From: Anaerocolumna sp. AGMB13020
Lineage (GTDB): Bacteria; Bacillota; Clostridia; Lachnospirales; Lachnospiraceae
Reading direction: 5' to 3'
DNA length: 64,000 nt
Assembly: GCF_033100115.1 (NCBI RefSeq)
Contig: NZ_CP136910.1
Coordinates: 496,001 to 560,000 of the forward strand
Positions 9,747-18,194 of this stretch are shown piece by piece. Position 1 is the first letter of the stretch. Each line of letters begins with the position of its first letter. The notes under the pieces are model-generated. The model saw only the letters and a list, made by a program, of their open reading frames with translations, ran no database searches and was not told the DNA's origin. Position numbers and translations under genes: made by a program.

Positions 9747-9911
9747 GGATGTGTCTAAAACGGCTTGTACCGGAGGTTCCACTTTGTGGAAGCCAATTTA
9801 CGAAAAACAGCAAGATGCGATTTTGGGCCGGTAGGGATATATTCCAAAAAATACAACGCAAATACTGCAAAGGGAGCCTTCCAGAAGGTACAATGAGTTT
9901 CAGATACACCT
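9747..9911 (-). mobile_element. MITE-like inverted-repeat element, copy 1
   Basis: A 165-bp segment with imperfect terminal inverted repeats (18 of 25 positions match; outer sequences GGATGTGTCTAAAA and AGGTGTATCTGAAA). Read on the minus strand it aligns with copies 2 and 3, best around TGCTGTTTTTCGTAAATT and CACAAAGTGG. It encodes nothing and lies between the stop of the metallopeptidase-like gene (14 bp away) and the start of the GNAT gene. No clear target-site duplication was seen. Confidence 0.7.
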
Positions 9912-9924
9912 GACTTCAAATATT

Positions 9925-10731
9925 TTACTTTACCGCTTTAGTAGAGAAGCCGGCATATCCTTCTCTAAATACTGTCCTTAAACCTTGTATCCCATTTTTT
10001 TGCCAGCATTCCACTAAATAGAACATTCCGCTCATGCAGGCAAATTTATCATAGTAATTGCCATAAATAGCATCCTGCAGATATTTTTCCTGTTCATGTT
10101 TATCTGTTGCTTTAAGTGCTTCTTTCATTTTAACTTTGGCTGCTTCTTTCACCTTATTCCATCGCTCCTCTTTCCAGTTAATGGAACTGATATCTTTATC
10201 TTCAAAAGAAACCAAATGAGCAAAACCTTCATGAAAAGTATTAGCATCAAGATTAGTAAGGTAACAATCACTGAACGTATCGTAATCTATACCGGTAACA
10301 GTTTCACCAATACAAATATGACACAATTCATGGGTTAATAAATTATGTATAACGGACCTCATATCACAATGTTCCTCGTATTTCACCCATAAACCAAGGT
10401 CCAGAATAACATGGTTACACCCGTCGGGAGCTTTTAGCACTGTTGCATCATTAGGCTCAGGAAACCCTACGATAAGATTAACCGTTACCTCACCGATTAT
10501 ACACTTCCACTCCGGAAAAATCGCTTCCCAAATGTTTAAATTACGGGGAATAAAACTCTCTACGATTTCTTTGATTTTCGAATAAATTCTACTTACAGCC
10601 TCAATATGTTCCTTTTCGTAGGATGGATTCTGAAAACAATATCCTTCTTTTACGAAGTACCAGTTGTCAGAGAAAACATCGACTGATTTCCCTTCAATAT
10701 ATGCTTGCACTATTGCTGATTCTAATCTCAT
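9925..10731 (-). CDS. Putative zinc metallopeptidase-like protein (HExxH)
   Basis: A 268-residue soluble protein that I cannot assign to a named family. It has HELCH in the middle (an HExxH zincin motif, about residue 145) followed about 35 residues later by HEGFAHL, which could provide a further zinc ligand. No signal peptide. The ATG at 10731 is chosen because GAGAGG lies just upstream; an in-frame TTG at 10755 has no ribosome site. It is followed 14 bp later by a MITE-like element. The peptidase role is inference from the motif alone. Confidence 0.6.
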   Translation of the reverse strand: MRLESAIVQAYIEGKSVDVFSDNWYFVKEGYCFQNPSYEKEHIEAVSRIYSKIKEIVESFIPRNLNIWEAIFPEWKCIIGEVTVNLIVGFPEPNDATVLKAPDGCNHVILDLGLWVKYEEHCDMRSVIHNLLTHELCHICIGETVTGIDYDTFSDCYLTNLDANTFHEGFAHLVSFEDKDISSINWKEERWNKVKEAAKVKMKEALKATDKHEQEKYLQDAIYGNYYDKFACMSGMFYLVECWQKNGIQGLRTVFREGYAGFSTKAVK

Positions 10732-10805
10732 TTTGTCCCTCTCTTGCTTATCCAAATTATTTCTTGATTTCCTGTATCAATTTTTAATTAAGCCAGTTTT
10801 GTATT

Positions 10806-11219
10806 TCAATCCCTCTTCTTTATTAAACCGAATTTCACTCTGTCCAATTGATAATAAGATAATATTGCATCATCATAAAGATGATCAAACCCCAGTTTCT
10901 CCAACACATGCTTACTTCTATAATTCCTATGTACTGCATCGGCATAAATCGTCCTAAGGTTCAATACCTCAAAACCGTATGCAAGGATAAGCCTTTCTGC
11001 TTCAGAACCATACCCTTTGTTTTTAACTTTATCCTCAGACATGACAATACTTAGGGTCGCACAGTCATTTATAGTATCAATACGTTTTAACTGGATTTCG
11101 CCAATTACAACATCATCACAGACAATAGCAAAAAATATCCTGGAAGCATCCAGTACCTTCAGTTCATAATACTGATCTACTTTTTCTTCGTGATAGACAT
11201 ATTTTGTCTCTGTCATCAT
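10806..11219 (-). CDS. GNAT acetyltransferase, 5' end apparently damaged
   Basis: A 137-residue RimJ/RimL-like acetyltransferase; KNKGYGSEAERLILAYGF is the acetyl-CoA site and YRSKHVLEKLGF the C-terminal signature. The only standard start is the ATGATG at 11219, with no good ribosome site. Translation in the same frame upstream of it to 11270 (NLYHEFHRKYISDP) looks like the normal N-terminus of the family but has no ATG, GTG or TTG and meets a TGA. Either the gene has lost its start through a small indel, or it uses a rare start codon. Confidence 0.6.
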   Translation of the reverse strand: MMTETKYVYHEEKVDQYYELKVLDASRIFFAIVCDDVVIGEIQLKRIDTINDCATLSIVMSEDKVKNKGYGSEAERLILAYGFEVLNLRTIYADAVHRNYRSKHVLEKLGFDHLYDDAILSYYQLDRVKFGLIKKRD

Positions 11220-11453
11220 AGGATCAGAAATGTATTTCCTATGGAATTCATGATATAAATTATCTTTCCGAACTCATATTAATTATAGCTATTTCCATGT
11301 AATATTTCTATAAAGTAATATTTGAACCAGCTCAATCATTCTTTGAGTGGCTTTTTTTTACCTCTGTCAAATTATTGTAGTATACTGTATAATAATATAG
11401 ACTTCTTTATTTTCATATTTCATTCAAATTATTATCAAAAGGAGGAATTCGTT

Positions 11454-11834
11454 ATGTTATTTATCTTTTTAAGCATTTGGATTTTCATTGCTCTTCCTCT
11501 ACTCATGGCATTCGTATGCATTTCCATGAACAGTTCAATACGGGATAATCGTAATAAAAGTGCTGGTTACAGAACCAAAGCTTCTTTAAAATCCCAGAGT
11601 AACTGGAATATGGCTAACACAACCTTTGGTTATTGCTCCTTTCTTATTGCCCTCTTAGAGATAATAACTCTTATTCTGACCTATAAGGTACTTATTCCAA
11701 GAAACCTAATAGATTCCGGAGTCCAGAGTTTATATATTAATTCTTTCGTTTTTATATTAAGTATTTCAGGCTCTATCATTTTTACCGAACTTAAGTTAAA
11801 AAAATATATAAAAGCTGATTCGGAACAACATTAA
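11454..11834 (+). CDS. Small membrane protein, SdpI-like
   Basis: A 126-residue protein with three predicted membrane segments (residues about 3-22, 55-78 and 92-112). The loop after the first segment contains AGYRTKASLKSQSNWNMAN, which resembles the GYRT...S..W..AN signature of the SdpI immunity-protein family; that family normally follows this with membrane helices, as here. Function in this organism is unknown. GGAGGAATTCGTT precedes the ATG. It lies 23 bp upstream of the EFR1 gene on the same strand and is probably cotranscribed. Confidence 0.6.
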   Translation: MLFIFLSIWIFIALPLLMAFVCISMNSSIRDNRNKSAGYRTKASLKSQSNWNMANTTFGYCSFLIALLEIITLILTYKVLIPRNLIDSGVQSLYINSFVFILSISGSIIFTELKLKKYIKADSEQH

Positions 11835-11857
11835 TATGTCTGTTATGGAGGAATCTT

Positions 11858-12742
11858 ATGGATATTATGAAACCCATTCATATTGCTTACTTTAGTGGAA
11901 CTGGCGGTACCGCACTGGCTGTTGAAACTTTAAAAAATACTTTCCTTCGCAAAGGGCTGAAAGTAGAAACGACAGATGTCAGTAAAAATCTGTTCAAGGA
12001 AATGAAAGATGATTTTCTAATAATTATCTACCCTGTATACGCCTTTAATGCCCCAAAACCTATGGAGCAATGGCTTGATTGTATACCTCTGGTACATAAA
12101 TCGTCCCCTGCTGCTGTTATTTCCGTATCCGGAGGTGGTGAAATATCTCCCAATACTTCCTGCCGTATGAGGGTGATTAAAATGTTAGAGCAAAAAAATT
12201 ATGAGGTTCGTTATGAATCTATGATTGTCATGCCCAGCAACTTTGCAATTGCATATGAAGAGGTTGTTAATGCTATGTTGTTAAGGGCATTACCCTTAAA
12301 GGTGACGGAAATTGTAAATGAAATACTTTCGGGTAAACCCTGCCGTAAGAATCCACTGGTAATCGATCGCATATTTTCACGTTTAGGGTTATTCGAAAGA
12401 TTATTTTCCGGTAAAATCTTTGGCAGAAACCTTAAAGCAACCGATGGTTGTACCGGTTGTTCCTGGTGCAGCAAAGAATGCCCAACAAGGAATATCAGTA
12501 TGTCAGATAAGAAGCCCGTTTTTCATGATAAATGTGTTCTCTGTATGCGTTGTGTCTATGGTTGTCCCCATAACGCAATTACTCCTGGAATCGGTAAATT
12601 TCTCGTCTTAAAGAACGGATATAATCTGAAAAAGACTTCTGCCCATACTGCCCATCTAAAAGTATTTCCACCGGTAAAAAACATGACAAAAGGAATCTTA
12701 TTAACGGGTGTACGAAAATATCTTGAAAAATATTATTTATAA
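11858..12742 (+). CDS. EFR1 family ferredoxin-flavodoxin protein
   Basis: A 294-residue redox protein: an N-terminal flavodoxin-like half (FMN-binding loop YFSGTGGTALAVE near residue 10) fused to a C-terminal 2[4Fe-4S] ferredoxin module with CTGCSWCSKECP and CVLCMRCVYGCP near residues 200-235. This layout is the EFR1 family, common in anaerobic Firmicutes; its electron donors and acceptors are not known. All eight cluster cysteines are present. GGAGGAATCTT precedes the ATG. Confidence 0.9.
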   Translation: MDIMKPIHIAYFSGTGGTALAVETLKNTFLRKGLKVETTDVSKNLFKEMKDDFLIIIYPVYAFNAPKPMEQWLDCIPLVHKSSPAAVISVSGGGEISPNTSCRMRVIKMLEQKNYEVRYESMIVMPSNFAIAYEEVVNAMLLRALPLKVTEIVNEILSGKPCRKNPLVIDRIFSRLGLFERLFSGKIFGRNLKATDGCTGCSWCSKECPTRNISMSDKKPVFHDKCVLCMRCVYGCPHNAITPGIGKFLVLKNGYNLKKTSAHTAHLKVFPPVKNMTKGILLTGVRKYLEKYYL

Positions 12743-12771
12743 TTCAGAATTTCCATATGTATCAGTAAGTT

Positions 12772-13407
12772 TCATTTACGAACAAGCTTGGTATCAAAGG
12801 TATAAAGGGAAGATAAAAAGAACACAAACAACTGAAGTGTATAAATAACCAGCCTCTCAGATAGTCCCAGTATATTAAGCTCCATTCCCATGCCTATGGG
12901 ATTGGTTGCCCCAAATATCGTAATAAGGAATGCTGTAAAGAGGCAGATTCGTCCTAGGATTTTTTGTTTATCTTTTCTCAGGTAGCCAAAGGCAATTATA
13001 AAAGTTGAGAGAATCGTAGTAAACACTACTACTACCGTAACAATAATATGCATCATATTTTGAAAGTTCATTTCTTTTTTATCGCCGGTTAAAGGAAATA
13101 GGTTATAACCAATCACCGTTGTGACTGCCATAACAAAAAACAGGATATAACCTATCCGAGTAACTAAATGATTTTCCTTCCAGGTTCGTAAAATCATCCC
13201 TATAGTGAATATCAGAAAAGTTACTCCATAGATTAATGTAAATACTCTTAATAAATTTGCATTGGGTGCACCATCTGCAGTCAGAGAACTAATATCTGTA
13301 GTAATTGGATTATATTCTTTCCATAACAGCTGTCCTAAAAATACATGTAAAAAATAAAAGAAGGCACTTATCATACCTAAAGGCATAAGCCATTTTGTAA
13401 TTTTCAT
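12772..13407 (-). CDS. DUF998 family membrane protein
   Basis: A 211-residue protein with about six membrane segments; the arrangement of a conserved first loop (TDISSLTADGAPNA) and a later NPIGMGMELNILGLSER loop fits DUF998. No enzymatic function is established for the family. The ATG at 13407 (MKITKWLMP) has AAAGGA upstream and is preferred over an earlier in-frame start. The gene converges with the EFR1 gene, 29 bp apart, with no obvious terminator between them. Confidence 0.75.
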   Translation of the reverse strand: MKITKWLMPLGMISAFFYFLHVFLGQLLWKEYNPITTDISSLTADGAPNANLLRVFTLIYGVTFLIFTIGMILRTWKENHLVTRIGYILFFVMAVTTVIGYNLFPLTGDKKEMNFQNMMHIIVTVVVVFTTILSTFIIAFGYLRKDKQKILGRICLFTAFLITIFGATNPIGMGMELNILGLSERLVIYTLQLFVFFLSSLYTFDTKLVRK

Positions 13408-13446
13408 AACATTCCTTTCCGTTTTTGAAGTGTCCTTATTTAGCAT

Positions 13447-13640
13447 TCTTATTTTTCGATCCTATTTTTTGTTCGTATTTTTTGTTCTTTAATTTATGCT
13501 CTTATTTTTGAGTTCTAACTTTTGTTCTTAACTTTTGCTCTTATTTTTCGTTCATATTTTATTATACTTATATTGAGTTTCTAATTTTTTCTATTATTTT
13601 GAATTTCTGTTTTTAGTTCTTGGGTTGAGTTTCTATATAA
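13447..13640. repeat. Degenerate AT-rich tandem repeat
   Basis: Repeated variants of TTCTTATTTTTGTTC occupy about 190 bp upstream of the DUF998 gene. The units are diverged, so copy number is uncertain (roughly ten). No gene is seen in 13408-13748. Confidence 0.5.
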
Positions 13641-13748
13641 CAATTTTTTCTATCAGTAACCATAGGTTCTATTATACAACAGCTCTTACATAAAAACTAT
13701 TCTTAAAACAATTTATCGTTTGGATTGTTATATTTCTTTTGCATCTTA

Positions 13749-13916
13749 AGGTGTATTCGAATACTCGTTGTATTGTTCTGAATGTACCACTTTGTGGATT
13801 TCAGCATTACTTTTGGAACGTAACACCACTACCCTAAATCACGCCTTTCTGTTTTTCGCAAATAACCTCACGCAAAGTGAATTTCCAGATTTATACATAT
13901 TCTTCAGATACACCCT
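13749..13916 (+). mobile_element. MITE-like inverted-repeat element, copy 2
   Basis: A 168-bp segment in the same orientation as copy 3, with end sequences AGGTGTATTCGAA and CAGATACACCCT and the shared internal stretch CTGTTTTTCGCAAAT followed by CGCAAAGTG. The most diverged of the three copies. Non-coding, in intergenic DNA. Confidence 0.65.
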
Positions 13917-13950
13917 GGTTAATAGTAAATTATATACGTGCAGTATGTAT

Positions 13951-13997
13951 AAAATAAAAAAGCGTAATTTTAGGATCATCATATCCTTTAATCACGC
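13951..13997 (-). terminator. Terminator after the Ntn-hydrolase-like gene
   Basis: GCGTGATT...AGGAT pairs with ATCCT...AATTACGC around a short loop, followed on the minus strand by TTTTTTATTTTAT. It lies about 40 bp past the stop at 14038. Confidence 0.7.
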
Positions 13998-14037
13998 CTT
14001 TTAATAAAACATTATATATATATCCAAATTTTTAGTA

Positions 14038-14610
14038 TCAATCATTAAGCTTTAATTTTTTCGTGAATATATTGCTGTTTACCCCTGCGTCGATAGTGGC
14101 AATATATCGTATATAATCATTCATTGTTGTTTCTATCGCTTTTTCAGCCCTATAATATACTGGGTATTGTACGGCACTTTTCTGAATATCACTGCCAAGA
14201 GTTATATATTTAATTTCTTCTTCATCTATTGGTGAGAAATTATTTATCTCATATTGATCTGCAGATGTAAAACCAAAGAGTAGGATTCTTCCATTTTCCC
14301 TGCCTGCAACTAGAAACGATACTTTGCTATCCTCGATTCCTTTTGCAAGTTCACACAGGTCATAGATAACGGTTGTAGGTTTTAATGTATTAATATCAAC
14401 CTTCGACTCTACTGCTAATCTACGATATTCATTCAGGATAAACTCGCAATCTTCTATCATTCCAATGTATCCTACAATACAATCGTCATTAAGGTATATT
14501 ATTTTCTCATAAACTTCAGATGTAATTTCACTGGTTTCAAAATTAAGAGCAGTTCCATCACACTTTACAACTACTCTGTTCCTATTTGCTACTGCTATTA
14601 CAATACTCAT
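14038..14610 (-). CDS. Uncharacterised protein, possible Ntn-hydrolase (proteasome-like) fold
   Basis: A 190-residue soluble protein. The N-terminal pattern SIVIAVANRNRVVVKCDG followed by EKIIYLNDDCIVGYIG resembles the first strands of proteasome beta/HslV-type Ntn-hydrolases, with Ser2 as a conceivable nucleophile after Met removal. This is a pattern-level resemblance only, and a different fold is possible. AAAGGAG precedes the ATG. An IS3 element ends 50 bp upstream, which has probably separated the gene from its original promoter. Confidence 0.45.
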   Translation of the reverse strand: MSIVIAVANRNRVVVKCDGTALNFETSEITSEVYEKIIYLNDDCIVGYIGMIEDCEFILNEYRRLAVESKVDINTLKPTTVIYDLCELAKGIEDSKVSFLVAGRENGRILLFGFTSADQYEINNFSPIDEEEIKYITLGSDIQKSAVQYPVYYRAEKAIETTMNDYIRYIATIDAGVNSNIFTKKLKLND

Positions 14611-14661
14611 TTTTATCTCCTTTGTTTACACCGTTCTGTTGGGATTGATGTTAGCATCTAA

Positions 14662-14682
14662 TTAGTACAAAACAAAATGAGA
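14662..14682 (+). repeat. Left terminal inverted repeat of the IS3 element
   Basis: TTAGTACAAA followed by ACAAAATGAGA; pairs with 15940-15960 with two mismatches. Confidence 0.8.
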
Positions 14683-14726
14683 CAATCCCTTGAAATAATG
14701 TATAATAACAAGAGGAGGAACTCATT

Positions 14727-15026
14727 ATGCCAAGAAAATCAAAACAACACACTAAGCAGTTCAAGTTGGATGCTATCAACTATCGCAAGGAACATCCTGA
14801 TCTTACACAGGTTGAATGTGCCAAGAATCTCGGAATTGGTATAAGTACCTTAGCCAAATGGGAGGCTCAGTTCCGTGACCATGATGGTGACATTCCCGTT
14901 AGAGGTTCCGGTAACTACGAATCAGATGAACAAAAGGAAATCGCTCGTCTCAAACGTGAGCTCCGTGACGCTCAGGATGCACTTGATGTGTTAAAAAAAG
15001 CCATCGGCATTCTGGGGAAAGATTGA
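14727..15026 (+). CDS. IS3-family transposase OrfA (helix-turn-helix)
   Basis: A 99-residue protein with an N-terminal helix-turn-helix (TQVECAKNLGIGISTLAKWE) that binds the terminal repeats and a C-terminal leucine-zipper-like coiled coil (EIARLKRELRDAQDALDVLKKA). AGAGGAGG lies eight bases before the ATG. A run of seven A at 14993-14999, read as A AAA AAA in frame 0, sits 25 bp before its stop and is a classic slippery heptamer for making the OrfAB fusion. Its stop overlaps the OrfB frame. Confidence 0.93.
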   Translation: MPRKSKQHTKQFKLDAINYRKEHPDLTQVECAKNLGIGISTLAKWEAQFRDHDGDIPVRGSGNYESDEQKEIARLKRELRDAQDALDVLKKAIGILGKD

Positions 15027-15928
15027 CAGAAGCTATCTATACCGAAGTTTCTGCCAAGGTAGAGGCATCTAAAGTCACAAAACGCCGAGTCTCTACTTCC
15101 GGAATGCTGAAATTTTTAGGCGTGTCTCGCTCTGGATATCATGCTTTTCTGAACCGAAAAGTCTCTTCCACCAAGCAACGTAAAGAGGCTGTCAAAAAGG
15201 AAATCCAGAAGATTTATGATAGTTCAAAACAGAATTACGGCGCTCCTAAAATCACCAAGGAACTTCGCAAATCTGGGGAAACCATTGCCCAGCGCACAGT
15301 AGGTAAATACATGCGTGAAATGGGTATCAAAGCTCAGTGGATTAGACCTTGGACCACTACAACCAGAGACTCTGATTTCAGTGATGAACTTCACAACATT
15401 CTTGATGAACAGTTTAATCCAGAACGCCCTAATGCTGTCTGGTGTACCGATATCACTTACATTTGGACACAGGACGGATTTGTCTATCTCAACTGCGTTA
15501 TGGACTTATTTGCGAGAAAGATTATTGCCTGGACTCTTTCTGATACTATGGAAGTGTGTTCCGTTATCGAAACAATCAATAAAGCAAAAGCTTGTCGAGA
15601 CACCGATTTTCCTTTGATTATACACTCAGACCGTGGTAGCCAGTATGTTTCTAATGCCTGGCGAGAAGCCACTGTAAATATGCAACGAAGTTATTCTCAT
15701 ACTGGCTATCCTTACGACAATGCCTGTATTGAATCTTTCCATTCTCTCATCAAACGAGAATGGTTGAACCGGTTTAGTATTCATAACTACAACCATGCAT
15801 ATAAGCTTGTTTTTGAATATATTGAAGCCTTTTATAACACCGTCAGAATACACAGCTATTGTGATTATTTGTCTCCAGACGAATATGAAAAACTGTATGA
15901 GAGGGCTAAGTCTCTGCCTGCTGCTTAA
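15023..15928 (+). CDS. IS3-family transposase OrfB (DDE integrase)
   Basis: The catalytic part of the transposase, 301 residues from a TTG in the -1 frame of OrfA. A HTH_21-like N-terminal region is followed by an rve/DDE core: first Asp in VWCTDITYI, second in IIHSDRGSQY, and Glu in NACIESFHSLIKREW. It lacks its own ribosome site and is likely made mainly as an OrfAB fusion through the A7 slippery tract. No internal stop or truncation is seen. Confidence 0.93.
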   Translation: MTEAIYTEVSAKVEASKVTKRRVSTSGMLKFLGVSRSGYHAFLNRKVSSTKQRKEAVKKEIQKIYDSSKQNYGAPKITKELRKSGETIAQRTVGKYMREMGIKAQWIRPWTTTTRDSDFSDELHNILDEQFNPERPNAVWCTDITYIWTQDGFVYLNCVMDLFARKIIAWTLSDTMEVCSVIETINKAKACRDTDFPLIIHSDRGSQYVSNAWREATVNMQRSYSHTGYPYDNACIESFHSLIKREWLNRFSIHNYNHAYKLVFEYIEAFYNTVRIHSYCDYLSPDEYEKLYERAKSLPAA

Positions 15929-15939
15929 CATGCAGAACT

Positions 15940-15960
15940 TCTCATTTTAATTTGTACTAA
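15940..15960 (-). repeat. Right terminal inverted repeat of the IS3 element
   Basis: On the minus strand TTAGTACAAA followed by TTAAAATGAGA; 19 of 21 bases match the left repeat. Confidence 0.8.
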
Positions 15961-16179
15961 ATCTTGACATAGGACCAGGATTACTATTCTCCATATCATA
16001 TATAATGTTATCAATGGTTTCAATGTTTTCAGGAAATTTAATTTATATACTGTTTATCTTTTCGGTCAAATACAGATTATAATACAATTTTTATTAGAGA
16101 GAAGCAACACAATGCCGAATAAGAACAGTCATCTTTCACATTCCCAAATAAGTCATATAGTATCGTAATATCTCGCAGG

Positions 16180-16842
16180 TCAGAAATCTGTTAGCTTTTT
16201 TAATTGCTTTTTCCCAATATTATGGGTTACTACCTTCTTCTTACCTTTTGTATCAACAGAAGTGATAATCTGATTGCCCGTATTACAATTTGTATCAATA
16301 ATTTTAGATTCTCCTGTATTCACATTTTCAGACAATTCTGTTTTACCGATTAAATACCAGTCTTTGTTTTGATAACGAAATCTATAGGTATAACCCCATC
16401 TCCAGGCACTTCCTCCATAAAAAGAAACAACAATGGTACCTTTATTATACACCATTCCGTCAAAGGGATCTCCAAATACGCCACCCTCTCCTTCTCTCAT
16501 TATCAGATTGGCTGATTGAACTGCCAATTTATAAGAGCCATCTTTTTTCTGTAATATAATAAATAGGACTCTTGGCTTGCCTCTGTCTTCCTCATCATCC
16601 GTTTCATTCCCTGTATATTCAATAACAGCTGCAATATCTTTTAATTTATCTTTATTTAAATCTCCCTTAACCTTACTTATCAACTTCCAATCTTTCGGAA
16701 TAAAGTCATCCAAGTTATTTCCGGAAGCTTGTATTTGGATATCTGTTGGTTTACTTTTACTTTCAGCCGACACAACCTTATCATTCAGGCAATATAAAAA
16801 AGAAAATGTAATAATAATAAAAAGTACCCTTTTTTTGAACAT
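16180..16842 (-). CDS. Secreted protein with an EF-hand/FG-GAP-like repeat
   Basis: A 220-residue protein with a signal peptide (MFKKR, hydrophobic stretch to about residue 20, then VSAES as a likely cleavage region). GDLNKDKLKDIAAV near residue 60 has the D-x-N-x-D-x-x-x-D calcium-loop spacing typical of VCBS/FG-GAP proteins. No catalytic motif is recognised. The start at 16842 places the signal peptide at the N-terminus; an upstream in-frame ATG at 16863 is also possible. It stands alone beyond the IS element. Function unknown. Confidence 0.6.
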   Translation of the reverse strand: MFKKRVLFIIITFSFLYCLNDKVVSAESKSKPTDIQIQASGNNLDDFIPKDWKLISKVKGDLNKDKLKDIAAVIEYTGNETDDEEDRGKPRVLFIILQKKDGSYKLAVQSANLIMREGEGGVFGDPFDGMVYNKGTIVVSFYGGSAWRWGYTYRFRYQNKDWYLIGKTELSENVNTGESKIIDTNCNTGNQIITSVDTKGKKKVVTHNIGKKQLKKLTDF

Positions 16843-16984
16843 ACCAATCCATCCCTCTCTCATTCGACATATCCTATTAAGCAATTGCTTTTGATTAGAA
16901 AATAGGCAACCTTACAAACCTTACAATAATTTGTAATATATCTTAGAATATCAGCTCTGCAATGTATTTATTTCCCTTAAGTAT

Positions 16985-17031
16985 AAAAATTGCGTAATCC
17001 ACAGAAAACCTTGATTTCCCTTGGATTACGC
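16985..17031 (-). terminator. Intrinsic terminator after efp
   Basis: GCGTAATCCA and TGGATTACGC form a perfect 10-bp stem around a 20-nt loop, followed by AATTTTTA on the minus strand, 24 bp after the efp stop. Confidence 0.75.
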
Positions 17032-17054
17032 TCATATTATTCTGAAATATTCGA

Positions 17055-17612
17055 TTACACTCTCTTTAAGTATTCACCAGTTCTTGTATCAATACTGATC
17101 TTGTCGCCTTCTTCTACGAATAAAGGAACATAAACAGTTGCTCCGGTTTCAACTACGGCAGGCTTTGTAGCACCCTGAGCAGTGTCTCCTTTAAAACCTG
17201 GTTCAGTGCTTGTAATAACAAGCTCAACGAATAACTGAGGCTCGATTGCAAATACTTGTCCGTTATGGGAAAGCATCTTAACCATATCGTTCTCTTTTAC
17301 AAATTTTAAAGAATCTCCAACAGATTCTTCATTAAGAGCAAACTGGTCAAATGTGTTAACATCCATAAAGTTATAAAGCTCTCCGTCATTGTATAAGTAC
17401 TGCATATCGGAACGTTCAATGTGAGCCTGAGGACACTTCTCAGTAGGTCTGAAAGTTCTCTCTATAACACCACCACTCTTAATATTTCTAAGCTTTGTAC
17501 GAACGAAAGCAGCTCCCTTTCCGGGTTTTACGTGCTGAAATTCAATTACCTGGTAAACATTATTATCTAATTCGATAGTTAAGCCATTTCTAAAATCGCC
17601 TGCTGATACCAT
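17055..17612 (-). CDS. efp: Translation elongation factor P
   Basis: Binds the ribosome between P and E sites and relieves stalling at consecutive prolines. The KPGKGAAF loop places Lys32 at the tip of domain I, the site that is post-translationally modified in many bacteria. The ATG at 17612 ([10 protein letters not shown]) gives the standard 185 residues; AGGAGG lies 12 bases upstream. The C-terminus [11 protein letters not shown] is typical. It is the last gene of the yqeG-aroK-aroQ-efp run, a common clostridial arrangement. Confidence 0.97.
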   Translation of the reverse strand: MVSAGDFRNGLTIELDNNVYQVIEFQHVKPGKGAAFVRTKLRNIKSGGVIERTFRPTEKCPQAHIERSDMQYLYNDGELYNFMDVNTFDQFALNEESVGDSLKFVKENDMVKMLSHNGQVFAIEPQLFVELVITSTEPGFKGDTAQGATKPAVVETGATVYVPLFVEEGDKISIDTRTGEYLKRV

Positions 17613-17729
17613 AAATGATATTTTCCTCCTTAAATTAACTACACTATAGTTTATCTTATTAATCATTTTTTTTCAACTATTTTTTATAAAAGCGTAAAAA
17701 AACATACAATTAGAACGATTTCATATTAG

Positions 17730-18164
17730 CTATTTTACCAAAGATAATATTGCATCAATCGCTAACACATAACCTTTCAGTCCAAGCCCCACTATCTGAC
17801 CGGTACACACAGGCGCTGTTACAGATATATGTCTGAATTCTTCCCGCTTGTGTACGTTAGATATATGTACCTCAATAACTGGCACAGTTATAGATGCCAG
17901 TGCATCTCTAATAGCATAACTGTAATGAGTAAACGCACCGGGGTTAATAATTATACCCTGAGTCCCGTCAAAATATGCTTCCTGAATGCGGTCAATGATA
18001 TTGCCTTCCGTATTGCTCTGAAAGATATCAACAGTTATGTTCTCAATTATAGCTTTTTCCTGTATGAGGGACTTAAGATAACTGTAATCCTCAGCTCCGT
18101 ATACAGATTTTTCCCGAATTCCCAAAAAGTTCAGATTGGGACCGTTAATTACCAGCAATTTCAT
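17730..18164 (-). CDS. aroQ: 3-dehydroquinate dehydratase, type II
   Basis: Third step of the shikimate pathway. Family motifs are complete: NGPNLNFLG at the N-terminus, FQSNTEGNIID, NPGAFTHYSYAIRDAL and the catalytic-His segment EVHISNVHKREEFRH. At 144 residues it has the usual size of the dodecameric type II enzyme. AGGAGG is ten bases before the ATG. It lies 30 bp downstream of aroK and probably shares its transcript. Confidence 0.95.
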   Translation of the reverse strand: MKLLVINGPNLNFLGIREKSVYGAEDYSYLKSLIQEKAIIENITVDIFQSNTEGNIIDRIQEAYFDGTQGIIINPGAFTHYSYAIRDALASITVPVIEVHISNVHKREEFRHISVTAPVCTGQIVGLGLKGYVLAIDAILSLVK

Positions 18165-18194
18165 CTTAACTGTTCCTCCTGTTTGCTCTGTCCA

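Larger units (their letters stand above)
14660..15960 (+). mobile_element. IS3-family insertion sequence (intact)
   Basis: About 1.3 kb, bounded by 21-bp imperfect inverted repeats (14662-14682 and 15940-15960, 19 of 21 matching, outer sequence TTAGTACAAA). It encodes OrfA and OrfB in overlapping frames with an A7 slippery tract for -1 frameshifting. ATCT occurs directly outside the right end and two bases outside the left repeat, a possible 4-bp target duplication. All parts needed for transposition look intact. Confidence 0.9.

Noticed and set aside
9724..9909. N-terminal extension of the GNAT gene reading through the MITE
   Set aside because: The extension translates repeat DNA, and a good ribosome site with ATG at 9723 gives the normal family length.
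15966..16060. 28-codon open stretch on the minus strand next to the IS (ends ...NSNPGPMSR)
   Set aside because: Looks protein-like and would end with a stop in the left IS flank if the IS were removed, but it has no start codon and is too short to claim as an interrupted gene.
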